A DNA stretch of 64,000 nt from JABDQZ01 sp963801985 (GTDB taxonomy: Bacteria > Pseudomonadota > Gammaproteobacteria > Chromatiales > Chromatiaceae): contig CAWDGV010000002.1 of assembly GCA_963801985.1 (NCBI GenBank), positions 124,001 to 188,000 on the forward strand. Direction: 5' to 3'. This document shows positions 41,694 to 51,004 of the stretch, piece by piece; position 1 is the first letter of the stretch, and each line of letters opens with the position of its first letter. The notes beneath the pieces are model-generated. The model did not search any database, was not told the origin of the DNA, and saw nothing but the letters and a program-made list of their open reading frames with translations. The position numbers and the translations under genes were made by a program.

Positions 41694-42239
41694 TCAGTTA
41701 TCTGAATCAAGTTCTTCGATAACACGGTTCTGGTTAGTGTACACACAGATATCACCGGCGATCTTCAGGCCTTTTTCGACAATATCACGTGCGGACAATT
41801 CCGTATTTTCCAACAGCGCGGTAGCCGCTGCCTGTGCATAGGGACCGCCGGAGCCGATTGCCATGAGGCCATTTTCCGGTTCTATGACATCGCCGGTACC
41901 TGAAATAATCAGTGAGGCACTGTGATCTGCAACAACCAGCAGGGCTTCCAGGCGGCGCAGCATACGATCGGTGCGCCAGTCTTTGGCGAGTTCAACAGCA
42001 GAACGCGTCAGGTGGCCGGAATGTTTTTCCAGCTTGCTTTCGAAGCGTTCAAACAGGGTAAAGGCGTCGGCGGTGGCTCCGGCAAAACCGGCCAGTACAT
42101 TGTCGTGATATAAACGACGCACCTTGCGGGCATTGCCTTTCATTATGGTATTGCCCATGGAAACCTGTCCATCGCCTCCGACAACAACCTTGCCATGTCG
42201 ACGTACAGACAAAATGGTAGTACTGCGAATTTTTTCCAC
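41694..42239 (-). CDS. hslV: ATP-dependent protease subunit HslV
   Basis: The proteolytic threonine peptidase of HslUV. The catalytic Thr is at the TTILSVRR segment. Here six residues (MEKIRS) precede it, rather than a single Met as in E. coli; such short propeptides occur in other proteobacterial HslV and must be removed for activity. GDGQVSMGN, KVRRLYHDNVLAGFAGATADAF and GSGGPYAQAAA are conserved. Length is 181 residues. Confidence 0.97.
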   Translation of the reverse strand: MEKIRSTTILSVRRHGKVVVGGDGQVSMGNTIMKGNARKVRRLYHDNVLAGFAGATADAFTLFERFESKLEKHSGHLTRSAVELAKDWRTDRMLRRLEALLVVADHSASLIISGTGDVIEPENGLMAIGSGGPYAQAAATALLENTELSARDIVEKGLKIAGDICVYTNQNRVIEELDSDN

Positions 42240-42356
42240 TTGTTTTTCCTGCTTTCAGGCCTGCTGATTTATGAAGAGGCGTAATTTTACCCGAAAATAG
42301 AGACAAAAACGCCTGTTTTTAGCGTTTGAATTCATTTGGCTGGCAGCAGCAACTGA

Positions 42357-43275
42357 TCAGGACTTTTTTTTCCTTTTGGCACGTGGGTGTGCCTGGTCAT
42401 AAACCTGCGCCAGGTGCTGAAAATCCAGGTGTGTATAAATCTGGGTGGTGCTGATATTGGCATGGCCAAGCAATTCCTGCACAGCGCGCAAATCACCGGA
42501 TGATTCCAGCAGATGGCTGGCAAACGAGTGCCTCAGCATATGTGGATGCAGGTGCTGGTTACTAGAATGCAACACAGCCTGGCGTGACAGCCGTTGTTCG
42601 ACGGTGCGTCGTGAAATACGATTACCCCGTTTGCTGACGAACAGAGCCGGTTCCTGTTGCGCGGCGATTTCCTTGCGACGATCCAGCCAGTGTTTCGATA
42701 GCCTGGCGTGCCATCTGGCCTATGGGCACGATGCGGGTTTTGTTGCCTTTACCGGTGACTTCCAGCATGTCGTTTTCAGCGGGAAGTTCCTGCAGGTTAA
42801 TAGAAACCAGTTCAGAAAGTCGTAGCCCTGAGGAATAAAACAGTTCCATCATGGCCAGGTCACGAATATCCAGAATGTCATCGCTACCAGGCCTGAGTAA
42901 CTGGGTGACCTCGTCAACGTTCATTGTTGATGGCAGTTTGCGCTTTACCTTGGGTGCGCGGATTCCCTGTGCCGGGTTGTTGTCGGCCAGGTTTTCGCGC
43001 AACAGGTATTGGTAAAAACTGCGTATCGAAGAGAGATGGCGTTGCAGGCTTTTGGCGGCAATACCCTGACGATGACGGCTGGCAATGTATTGTCTGACGT
43101 TATGCTGTTTAATATCTTCCCAGTCAGCAAGCTGGTTTTCTTCCAGCCACTGCTGGAATTGCCGCAGGTCTCGGCTGTAGTTATCGAGAGTGTGGGAAGA
43201 TGACTGTTTTTCGTGGCGAAGATAATTCAGAAACGATTTTATTTCTGCGTTTGCTGAATCTACTTTGTTGCTCAT
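42357..43275 (-). CDS. xerC: Tyrosine recombinase XerC (frameshift near 42694)
   Basis: Works with XerD at dif to resolve chromosome dimers. The SAM-like N-terminal domain begins SFLNYLRHEKQSSSHTL, and the catalytic domain has the Arg in YSSGLRLSEL, then HPHMLRHSFASHLL (His, Arg) and TTQIYTHLD (nucleophile Tyr). The reading frame fails at AIET. Removing one T from the TTT at 42693-42695 gives AIEHWLDRRKEIAA and a protein of 305 residues, a normal length. ATG 43275 fits the family N-terminus; the open frame extends to 43356. The break falls in a short homopolymer, which favours sequencing error. Confidence 0.93.
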
Positions 43276-43415
43276 GCAGGTAATACTACTATACGGGTGA
43301 AATTTTTGTTCTCTGGCCAGGCGAAAAACGTAGGAAGCAAAGGAGTTTATGCTCAAATAATCGACTGAGCGAGTACGTTTTTTTAACGCAGGAAGAGGAC
43401 AAAAAGACGCCCGAA

Positions 43416-44081
43416 TCAGGCTGGCAGTTCGACTGCTTCAAACGCCTTGGTGACGATATCACCAAGCCGCCTGAGAAAATCCGTCCCCTGGCCACAGTGA
43501 AAGTGTTCGGGATCGCTGTTGCCGATAGCCAGAATACCACTGATATTAATACCATCCAGTGGCACCAGGGCAACCGAGCCGGCATCATGCGTCAGGTTAC
43601 CAAACAGATATTCAAGCTGGGATGCATCGACAGGGCCGCACTTGGGGCGGCCATCCTTCATTAACCGGCTGAACAGGGCAGGACTTGGACTGCCTTTGAC
43701 CGCCTCCTTTTTCAGGTCGGCACTGGAAAACAGCTTGACCTCAACGGCATCGGCATTGAACTGGTCGCGTAAATGGTTTTGCAGGGTGTCAATGACATCA
43801 TCCAGCGAGGCGGCATCAAACAATTCCAGCGTCATTCGGTGCAGGCGCGTGTTAAGCGATTCATTTTCACGCGCGATATCGATCAGTTCGAGCAATTGGT
43901 TATGATAATCGTTAGCGCGGTTACGCAAGGTACTAACCTGCCGTTCAACCAGGGAAACCGCACCACCCGTATGATGAGGTAGTTTCAGGTCCGCAAGCAG
44001 TTCTTCATGGCTAACGAAAAATTCTGGATTGTCTTTCAGGTAATCGATGACCTGCTGTTCCTGCGTATCCTGACTGCTCAT
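43416..44081 (-). CDS. DUF484 family protein
   Basis: A 221-residue cytoplasmic protein with a GAF-like fold. The characteristic opening is VIDYLKDNPEFFVSHEELLADLKLPH in shorter form (PEFFVSHEELL), followed by GGAVSLVERQVSTLRNR and a GAF-type core. It occupies the conserved place between dapF and xerC and overlaps the dapF stop by four bases. Function is not known; the context suggests co-expression with the lysine/DAP genes and xerC. Confidence 0.93.
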   Translation of the reverse strand: MSSQDTQEQQVIDYLKDNPEFFVSHEELLADLKLPHHTGGAVSLVERQVSTLRNRANDYHNQLLELIDIARENESLNTRLHRMTLELFDAASLDDVIDTLQNHLRDQFNADAVEVKLFSSADLKKEAVKGSPSPALFSRLMKDGRPKCGPVDASQLEYLFGNLTHDAGSVALVPLDGINISGILAIGNSDPEHFHCGQGTDFLRRLGDIVTKAFEAVELPA

Positions 44082-44908
44082 ATTTTTATTACACCCTCAA
44101 AAACAAAAGTGGCTGACCCTGTCATCCAGACTGGCTGGCCCTGACCCTGCCATTGTATTTTTAATTTTCCACCCGGTAAGGATACTACGACTTCGTCATC
44201 AAGCCAGCCCCTGTTTTGTCCACAGACCACGGCGGCACAGGCGCCGGTGCCACAGGCCAGGGTTTCACCCGTACCGCGTTCAAACACGCGCAGATTGATC
44301 TGCCGGCGGTTATTGATGTGCATGAAGCCAACATTGACCCGCTGTGGAAACATCGGGTGGGATTCAAGCAGGGGACCCAGGGAATCAACAGCGGCCTGTT
44401 CAACATTGTCGGTCAGTAATACGGCGTGGGGGTTACCCATGGAAACTGCCATGAACTCGACCTGCTGATTATCCAGTGTCAGCGAATAACTGTCTGAACG
44501 CTTGTCTGCCTGCAATGGAATCTGGCCTGGTTCAAACACGGGTGTACCCATGTTTACCCGTACCTGGTCATTGCCTTCCAGGTAAAGGGTGATTCGGCCC
44601 TTGGCTGTTCCAACGTTTAAAACAGTATTCGGGCTAAGCCCTTTTTCGTGCACATAGCGCGCAAAACAACGAGCACCGTTACCACACTGTTCTACTTCAG
44701 AGCCGTCAGCATTGAAAATGCGGTAATAGAACTCGGTATCTTCACTTCGCGGCGGTTCAACCAATAATATCTGGTCGCAGCCAATACCAAAATGACGATC
44801 AGCCAGGAACTGTATTTGTGCGGTTGTAAGTTCAAGCGGCTGCCGGGTTGCATCGAAAACAATAAAGTCATTGCCCAAACCATGCATCTTGGTGAAGCTC
44901 AGCTTCAT
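44078..44908 (-). CDS. dapF: Diaminopimelate epimerase
   Basis: Converts LL- to meso-diaminopimelate for lysine and peptidoglycan synthesis, with a two-cysteine mechanism. MHGLGNDFIVFDA is the N-terminal signature; the two catalytic cysteines are in EQCGNGARCFARYV and ETLACGTGACAA. Length is 276 residues. It overlaps lysA upstream and DUF484 downstream by four bases each, so the three genes are translationally coupled. Confidence 0.98.
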   Translation of the reverse strand: MKLSFTKMHGLGNDFIVFDATRQPLELTTAQIQFLADRHFGIGCDQILLVEPPRSEDTEFYYRIFNADGSEVEQCGNGARCFARYVHEKGLSPNTVLNVGTAKGRITLYLEGNDQVRVNMGTPVFEPGQIPLQADKRSDSYSLTLDNQQVEFMAVSMGNPHAVLLTDNVEQAAVDSLGPLLESHPMFPQRVNVGFMHINNRRQINLRVFERGTGETLACGTGACAAVVCGQNRGWLDDEVVVSLPGGKLKIQWQGQGQPVWMTGSATFVFEGVIKI

Positions 44909-46152
44909 GGCAATACCGATTCCCCGGCGAATAAATCTGCAATGGATTCGCGCTGCCGGACAACATGCATTTGCTCACCATCAACCATGATTTCGGCTAC
45001 ACGTGGCCGCGTGTTGTAATTTGATGCCATGGTGAAACCATAGGCACCGGATGAACGGATGGCGAGCAGGTCACCGGCCTTCAGGCTGAGCTGACGGTCC
45101 TTGCCGACAAAATCGCCGGTTTCGCAGATTGGGCCAACCAGGTCGTAACGGGCAGGTTGCCCCTGGCTGTCTTGCTGTACCGGGATAATTTCCTGCCAGG
45201 CCTGGTATAACGATGGTCTTATCAGGTCGTTCATGGCCGCATCAATGACAGCAAAGTGGCGGTCCTCGGTGGGTTTCAGGTATTCGACGCGGGTGACCAG
45301 AATGCCGGCATTGGCGGCAATGGCGCGGCCCGGTTCAATCAGAATTTCATAGGGGGCATCAGCCAGGCGTGCATGGATTGCACGGGCATATTCAGCCGGT
45401 TCCGGTGGTGTTTCGTCCCGGTAGCGCACGCCCAAACCGCCACCGAGGTCCAGGTGACGGATATTAATGCCCAGGGATTCCAGTCTCCTGACCAGTGCCA
45501 GTACACGGTCCAAAGCATCCAGAAAAGGCGCGAGTTCAGTCAGCTGCGAGCCAATATGGCAATCTACGCCGCAGACATCGATATTCGGCATGGCCTGTGC
45601 GCTTTGATATAGCGCAACGGCTTCATCGATGGCGACGCCAAACTTGTTCTCTTTCAGGCCGGTGGAAATATAGGGATGGGTTTTGGCGTCTACATCAGGA
45701 TTGACGCGCAGTGATACCGGCGCAATTTTTCCTATTTCAGCGGCAACCTGGTTAAGGCGTTCCAGTTCTGCAGCTGACTCAACATTGAAGCAGCGAATAC
45801 CGGCTTCCAGGGCTCGACGCATTTCATGAGCCTGTTTGCCGACACCTGAAAATAACACTTTACCGGCATCACCTCCTGCCGCAAGCACGCGCTCCAGCTC
45901 ACCAACCGAAACAATATCAAACCCCGAGCCCAGCCTGGCCAATACATTCAATACCGCAAGGTTGGAATTGGCTTTGACGGCAAAACACACCAGGTGTGGC
46001 TGTTGTGAAAAGGCGTTATTAAATGCGTGCCAGTGACGTTCCAGGGTCGCGCGGGAGTAGATATAACAAGGTGTGCCATGTTGCTCGGCAATCTGACTGA
46101 CCGGTACATCTTCAGCATAGAGTTGCTGATTCCGATATTGGAAATGGTCCAT
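44905..46152 (-). CDS. lysA: Diaminopimelate decarboxylase
   Basis: A PLP-dependent enzyme giving L-lysine from meso-DAP. CFAVKANSN carries the lysine that binds PLP; HIGSQLTE, LDLGGGLGVRY, EPGRAIAANAG and the C-terminal CETGDFVGKDR with the active-site cysteine are present. Length is 415 residues. Its ATG shares one base with the stop of the upstream lipoprotein gene (TGATG) and its stop overlaps dapF. Confidence 0.98.
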   Translation of the reverse strand: MDHFQYRNQQLYAEDVPVSQIAEQHGTPCYIYSRATLERHWHAFNNAFSQQPHLVCFAVKANSNLAVLNVLARLGSGFDIVSVGELERVLAAGGDAGKVLFSGVGKQAHEMRRALEAGIRCFNVESAAELERLNQVAAEIGKIAPVSLRVNPDVDAKTHPYISTGLKENKFGVAIDEAVALYQSAQAMPNIDVCGVDCHIGSQLTELAPFLDALDRVLALVRRLESLGINIRHLDLGGGLGVRYRDETPPEPAEYARAIHARLADAPYEILIEPGRAIAANAGILVTRVEYLKPTEDRHFAVIDAAMNDLIRPSLYQAWQEIIPVQQDSQGQPARYDLVGPICETGDFVGKDRQLSLKAGDLLAIRSSGAYGFTMASNYNTRPRVAEIMVDGEQMHVVRQRESIADLFAGESVLP

Positions 46153-46310
46153 CAGTTAGCTTCCGGGGTGATTTCAGCGGGCGGAACCGGGTTGCTGGCA
46201 GCTTCATCGGGCAATACCAGCGAACCTTTCTGACCACAGGCGGACAGCATGCTGGACGTGCCAAGTATGATAACGATCAAAATGAACAGGTAGCGGGACC
46301 AGCAAAGCAT
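46152..46310 (-). CDS. lptM: LptM-like small lipoprotein (YifL/LppL type)
   Basis: A 52-residue lipoprotein. From ATG 46310 the N-terminus is a hydrophobic signal with lipobox LSAC, so the mature protein begins at the cysteine followed by GQKGSLVLPDE, the typical LptM pattern CGxKGPLxxP. The C-terminus is proline-rich. LptM assists assembly of the LptD/LptE lipopolysaccharide translocon in the outer membrane. AGAGGA lies eight bases upstream of the start. It heads the lysA-dapF-DUF484-xerC operon, as in pseudomonads. Confidence 0.88.
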   Translation of the reverse strand: MLCWSRYLFILIVIILGTSSMLSACGQKGSLVLPDEAASNPVPPAEITPEAN

Positions 46311-46385
46311 GAGGTTGTCCTCTTAAAAATATGTGCAACTAGGGGTCGGAGTTAAAACGGGTTGTAACAGTCATCGTATCGTATA

Positions 46386-47096
46386 ATGTGCAGCAGGCAT
46401 AAACAACAGTACATCCACGTGATAAAAGGACAGGTGAGAAAATTGGTTGAAACCGAAAGCAGTATCATTATCGAGCCAGCAGAAGAGGTGGAAAAGGTTG
46501 TTATCTGGCTGCATGGCCTGGGTGCGGATGGTAGTGATTTTGTACCGATAGTTGACGAACTGCAGTTTGCCGGAAAAGACGGGGTGCGTTTTATTTTTCC
46601 GCATGCCGAGGTACTGCCTGTCAGTATCAATGGCGGTATGGCGATGCGTGCCTGGTATGACATCCAGCAGGCTGACCTGACACGCCGGGTTGATGCCGTC
46701 GGTGTCATGCAATCGGTGGAACGTATTGCCAACCTGGTTGTTACGCAAACCACGGACAAAATCAGCCTGTCCGATATTGTCCTGGCCGGTTTTTCCCAGG
46801 GTGGAGTGATAGCCTTGCATACGGCCATGCAACTCAACCTGCCGCTGGCCGGGATCATGGCATTGTCGACTTACATTCCGCTGCGTGAGTCGGTGGATTC
46901 ACAACAAAAGCAGAAAGTTTTCCTGGCGCATGGTATTGATGATGGGGTTGTGCCTTACGCGGAAGGCCTGTCGTCTTGGGACTGGCTGAAGCAGCAGGGC
47001 CACGAGGTCAGCTGGCATCATTACCCGATGATGCATTCTGTCTGTGCCGAGGAAATTGCCGATATCAATGAATGGCTGGCTGACGTGCTGGCTTAG
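46386..47096 (+). CDS. Carboxylesterase/phospholipase family alpha/beta hydrolase
   Basis: A cytoplasmic esterase of the YpfH/EstB-like family. It has IWLHGLGADGSDFVP (oxyanion region), GFSQGG with the nucleophile serine, and then DDGVVP and MMHSV with the catalytic Asp and His. Several starts are possible: ATG 46386 gives 236 residues, but the conserved region begins around residue 28, and a TTG at 46443 behind AGGTGAG would give 217 residues, the usual size. Divergent from lptM. The substrate is unknown; relatives hydrolyse short acyl esters or lysophospholipids. Confidence 0.87.
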   Translation: MCSRHKQQYIHVIKGQVRKLVETESSIIIEPAEEVEKVVIWLHGLGADGSDFVPIVDELQFAGKDGVRFIFPHAEVLPVSINGGMAMRAWYDIQQADLTRRVDAVGVMQSVERIANLVVTQTTDKISLSDIVLAGFSQGGVIALHTAMQLNLPLAGIMALSTYIPLRESVDSQQKQKVFLAHGIDDGVVPYAEGLSSWDWLKQQGHEVSWHHYPMMHSVCAEEIADINEWLADVLA

Positions 47097-47112
47097 AATG
47101 CGGCACGCATAA

Positions 47113-49944
47113 TCAGGCCTGGTATGCCAGTTGCTGCAGGGCAATATTGACCTGGTTTTCCAGGCGCTTCTTGAAATTCAACAGGTTGATTGTTGACCAG
47201 GCCCGGTCATCGTCGAGCCCGGTTGGTGCAATGGAAGTCAGGTAAACCGGGTAGGTTTCGGTATTTTTGCGCATGTTCAGAATGTATCCGGCAACGGCAA
47301 CATAGATATCATTACGCAAAACTAGGTAATCAAATTCCTGTTCACCGCAAAGAATCGTATAACTTTGCAGGCTGTCGGGGCCATTGCCCGCGAGCAACTC
47401 CAGGTCAGTATAATTTTCAGTAACAGGAGTTTTCGGCAGATAGGCGTTTTCGATTTGCCATTGGTGCTTGTCTGTTTTGCTGATGCGGTAAAACTCGGGT
47501 GAAAACAGCATCGACTGTTTTGCCGTGTCAACCGAGAGTAATGCCCGGCGTTCAGCCAGGCTGTTAAAAAATCGCTGTTGCTGTACGAGAAGATGTTTTT
47601 CATCGGCGTTTTTAACGAATTGATGAAACAGGGCGCCATTTTCATCCAGGCAGTACAGCTGGGTTCCACCTGCCAACTGCCAGGAAAAAAGTTGTGGTAT
47701 GTCCGGCCGGTTGGTTTTAAACACGGCGGGCAGAGGGTGATCCCTGAATGCCATTTCATCAATAACAACCGGGCTGAATTCTTCGCAGTATTGACCAAGC
47801 TGATCAAGCAGTTCTTGCTGGTCGTCAAACAGCAGGTAACTGAAATTTTCATTGTGATAATGGATATAGGCAAAGCGGTTTTCAATTTCCAGCACGTACT
47901 TGCTGTTCAGGCCTGGGCCGGCAACAAAAAAACAGTCCACCAGGTTTTTGCCAAGCTGCTCGATTCGCGCAGCAATGCTTTGCCTGCGGCCTGAGCCAAA
48001 GCCATAGACTTTAAGGTAATTTTTCAGACTGTGTTCCTGGGTGGTGTGCAGGAATCGGCAAATGCTGTCAAGCAGGCCTTCAGCGTCGCTGTAGGAAAAG
48101 ACTTCGATCTCGCCCCAGGTGTTAATAGAAAGCTGGTCGATACGCTGTGCCAGGTTAATCTGTGAGCCGCTGAAGCTTAACGGGTCGGAGCGTTTTGAAG
48201 TCAGCTGCAGACCGACACGTGACAGTCTTTCCAGCGGATCAAAGCCGACGTTGATAAAATTCATGGTTAAAACCGACAGGGGTTTCTTTTCCAGCTCGGC
48301 CAGTTGCGGCTTGATGTCCAGGTGGGCGGGCAGGTTTTGCTGAATCAGGTCAAGCAACTGGCGTAACTCCGAAACACTAACCGGGCAGTTAAAAGGTCTA
48401 ACGATGATCTGGATACTGCGATCAATAATGCCATTGCAATGACACCAGGCAACCAGTTCAACCAGGTTACTGGTGGTTTTCAGCGGTGCCTGGTATTCAT
48501 CAATGACAGGATCGGAGCGATACAGTTGCCAGCGCACCTGTTCATTTTTTTCCTCATATTTGAAGCACAGCCTGGCTTCATGCAGGTCCTTGGAAATGCC
48601 GGGATTGATCAGGTCGATTTTGCCGGGTCGGCGTTCCAGTGCAGCATACAATTTACGCCCCAGCAGGTTCAGTTCAAGTGGGTCAATACCGCCGGTTGCG
48701 GCATTACTGCGGGCAAAATTCATCAGTACCCGGTAACTGTGTGTCAGTTCACGTACCAGGATATTGCGTTCTTTGAGAACCTGTTCGAGTTTCCACTTGT
48801 TGCGGGAATCCAGCAGTTCGATCTGTTCATCGCTCCATTGCCATTCATCGACCAGTTGTTGCAGCTTTTGCTGTTTCCAAAGATCTGACGATCTGACCGG
48901 CCGGGACAGCGGCAGATTCACCTTGAAGTAAAAACAGCGTCTTGCCAGGTCCAGCCGGTCATACTCCTGGCGCACTGACAGGTAGCTTTCGACCTGTCGG
49001 TAAATCAGCACGTAGGGATCAATGTCGATGACATCATCATCGCCCTGGAAAATGGCTTTTTTGGTAATCAGGCTGAGCCAGGAAATATTGGGAAAATCGG
49101 AGGCATAAGACTCCATCAGCAGGATCTTCAAAATGGCTTTATAGGGTGACTCGATGCCCTTGTACAATTGCCAGTGGGCTGCACCAAAAAATTCATCAGG
49201 TGGAACATTTTCCATGCCGCCGAAATCAAGCCAGTCAAAGGGGTCAATGAAGCGCTTGTCGATCAACTCCTGGGTATATTGCTGGTAATTGTCTTCGTGT
49301 TCGGCCGGGACAATCCACCATAATGGCGGCCTGCCTGCGACCAGGATGCCGGTGCGGTAAAATTCTTCCAGCAACAGGTGATGCTGGGCGCTGCCGCTGC
49401 TTTCGCTCGATATGGTCAGTTTTTGTCCGGCCTTGAAAGCCACGGGGTCCATCAGGAAAAAGTGTACCTCGAGGCCATACTCCATACCGAACTGCTCGAT
49501 TAATTCGACTTTTCTCTGTAGCAGTCTGAGCTGTTGCGGGTTTAGATCATGTGAATGACATAGCCAGAAATCAAGATCGGAGTCCGGGGTTTGTCCGATA
49601 GAGCCGATACTGCCCATCAGATAAAGGCCCTGGATAGGAATAGTGCGTAAAGCGCGGCGTTTGTATTCGAAGCTGCGGCCGAATTTTTTGGCAATCAGCA
49701 GGGATTTTCGGTCAGGGTGGTAATCAAACAGGCCTGCAGGTACATCGTTGCTGATAAAGCCAGGTAATGTCGGGTGATTGATATGCAGCAGCAGGGGCAG
49801 CAGGGTAAGAAAATCTTTCTGTATCTGGATCAGGTCGATTTCCAGGCGTTTCAAGCGTTGCTTGTGCAGCGCATTAAAACGCCGTGTGATTTTCTTGAGT
49901 TCTTTGCGGCCGAATCCCTGTTCAAGATCGATTTTATCTGTCAT
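47113..49944 (-). CDS. cyaA: Class I adenylate cyclase
   Basis: Makes cAMP from ATP. At 943 residues it is longer than the E. coli enzyme (848). The N-terminal nucleotidyltransferase core carries GSIGQTPDSDLDFW (about residues 114-127), with the serine and paired aspartates that bind metal. WWIVPAEHEDNY and DWLDFGGMENVPPDEFFGA in shorter form are class I signatures. The C-terminal half is the regulatory region. The position beside the lptM-lysA group matches pseudomonads. It is convergent with the esterase gene. Confidence 0.95.
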   Translation of the reverse strand: MTDKIDLEQGFGRKELKKITRRFNALHKQRLKRLEIDLIQIQKDFLTLLPLLLHINHPTLPGFISNDVPAGLFDYHPDRKSLLIAKKFGRSFEYKRRALRTIPIQGLYLMGSIGSIGQTPDSDLDFWLCHSHDLNPQQLRLLQRKVELIEQFGMEYGLEVHFFLMDPVAFKAGQKLTISSESSGSAQHHLLLEEFYRTGILVAGRPPLWWIVPAEHEDNYQQYTQELIDKRFIDPFDWLDFGGMENVPPDEFFGAAHWQLYKGIESPYKAILKILLMESYASDFPNISWLSLITKKAIFQGDDDVIDIDPYVLIYRQVESYLSVRQEYDRLDLARRCFYFKVNLPLSRPVRSSDLWKQQKLQQLVDEWQWSDEQIELLDSRNKWKLEQVLKERNILVRELTHSYRVLMNFARSNAATGGIDPLELNLLGRKLYAALERRPGKIDLINPGISKDLHEARLCFKYEEKNEQVRWQLYRSDPVIDEYQAPLKTTSNLVELVAWCHCNGIIDRSIQIIVRPFNCPVSVSELRQLLDLIQQNLPAHLDIKPQLAELEKKPLSVLTMNFINVGFDPLERLSRVGLQLTSKRSDPLSFSGSQINLAQRIDQLSINTWGEIEVFSYSDAEGLLDSICRFLHTTQEHSLKNYLKVYGFGSGRRQSIAARIEQLGKNLVDCFFVAGPGLNSKYVLEIENRFAYIHYHNENFSYLLFDDQQELLDQLGQYCEEFSPVVIDEMAFRDHPLPAVFKTNRPDIPQLFSWQLAGGTQLYCLDENGALFHQFVKNADEKHLLVQQQRFFNSLAERRALLSVDTAKQSMLFSPEFYRISKTDKHQWQIENAYLPKTPVTENYTDLELLAGNGPDSLQSYTILCGEQEFDYLVLRNDIYVAVAGYILNMRKNTETYPVYLTSIAPTGLDDDRAWSTINLLNFKKRLENQVNIALQQLAYQA

Positions 49945-49997
49945 GAGGGTATTCCAGGCTCAAATCATGCCAGCGAGACCGAGCTGTGCACCGCCTA

Positions 49998-50813
49998 TTA
50001 TCCAAGCGCCTGCGAGGCACGTTCAACCAGCAGTTTTGGGTCATTGCCTTTTTCCCACTCGGCAAGACCAAAACGCAGTTCAATGGCTGCCGTTTGCTCA
50101 TCCGGCAAATCAATCTTGTTCTTTTCATTGACGATATCATTGAACAGGCGGGTGGCTTCTTCCTGGCCGGTTTCCGGCAGGACGATAATAAAGCGCCCAC
50201 CATTACAGCGTGCAATGAAATCCGCCCAGCGAAGTCTTTCCCGCAGGAAGTGACTCAGAGCGATGATGGCGTCGTTGTAATGTTCATCCAGAATATGCGA
50301 ACTCTGGTTGTTAACCTCGATTGATAAAAGTACCAGCGTCAGCGGGTTATTGTACCGGCGGCTGCGTGTAACCTGGGCAGCAAGGTGCTGCGACAAAGAA
50401 CGTTCATTGGCCAGGCCGGTCAGTTCATCGGTCAGGGTCAGGTTTTCCACCTGCTTTTTGAGCTGCAGGTTTTCCTCCAGCAGGATGTTGTCCGAATTCA
50501 TTTCCTGGAAGTAATGCATTTGCATTACCGGCTCATCAGGCTGACTGACCGTTTTGACGGTTCGTTGTAACCATAATTCGCCACGTTCCGGGTGGATCAG
50601 TTGAACCGGGTTTGTGGTGCCGAAGAGTTCTTTAAGGTTCGGTGATGGGGGGTTATCCGTTGATGCCCCTAGAATTTTTTCAGCATCGATTGCACACAGA
50701 TCTTCAAAAGCCGGATTTATCCAGTTGACCAGGCCGCTTTCATCGGTGGCCATCATTGGAAAAGGGGTTTGAGTGATCCAGTTCTTGTTACAGTTGTCGT
50801 TACTCATGTCCAT
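49998..50813 (-). CDS. PAS-like and degenerate GGDEF domain protein
   Basis: A 271-residue cytoplasmic protein. Residues about 12-105 look like a PAS domain (FPMMATDESGLVNWINPAFEDL), then a short coiled coil, then a GGDEF domain opening with LTDELTGLANERSL. The catalytic half-site reads NGGRF at 204-208 instead of GGDEF/GGEEF, with neither of the metal-binding acidic residues, so cyclase activity is unlikely. It probably acts as a sensor or effector. It is 53 bp upstream of cyaA on the same strand, so cAMP and c-di-GMP-like signals could be linked. Confidence 0.85.
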   Translation of the reverse strand: MDMSNDNCNKNWITQTPFPMMATDESGLVNWINPAFEDLCAIDAEKILGASTDNPPSPNLKELFGTTNPVQLIHPERGELWLQRTVKTVSQPDEPVMQMHYFQEMNSDNILLEENLQLKKQVENLTLTDELTGLANERSLSQHLAAQVTRSRRYNNPLTLVLLSIEVNNQSSHILDEHYNDAIIALSHFLRERLRWADFIARCNGGRFIIVLPETGQEEATRLFNDIVNEKNKIDLPDEQTAAIELRFGLAEWEKGNDPKLLVERASQALG

Positions 50814-51004
50814 ATTGTCGTGTCTAGATTTTGGTTAGAAGTTTTTTAAACGCATATAAATGTTCCATTTCTTAATGCAGCGGCAAAACGGGGAAAATCT
50901 TGAGCAGTTTATTTAGAAAAAACTTTAACCCATTTGTGCTGCACCGGGTATGACTGGCACCGCACTGAATTTGTCGAAGAGGGGGAGTCAGTTGGGGGGG
51001 GGCT

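Noticed and set aside
42378..42388. CACGTG in xerC as a further parS site
   Set aside because: Only the central hexamer matches; the outer arms of the ParB palindrome are missing.
46413..46422. CACGTG near the esterase start as a further parS site
   Set aside because: The flanks do not match TGTTCC/GGAACA, so it is a chance hexamer.
47578..47994. 138-codon open frame opposite cyaA
   Set aside because: It is a reading-frame shadow of a long conserved gene.
50994..51002. Run of nine G residues between the GGDEF gene and the MazG-like gene
   Set aside because: It could be a phase-variable tract or a length error, but it is not inside or just before an open frame, so no regulatory role can be argued.
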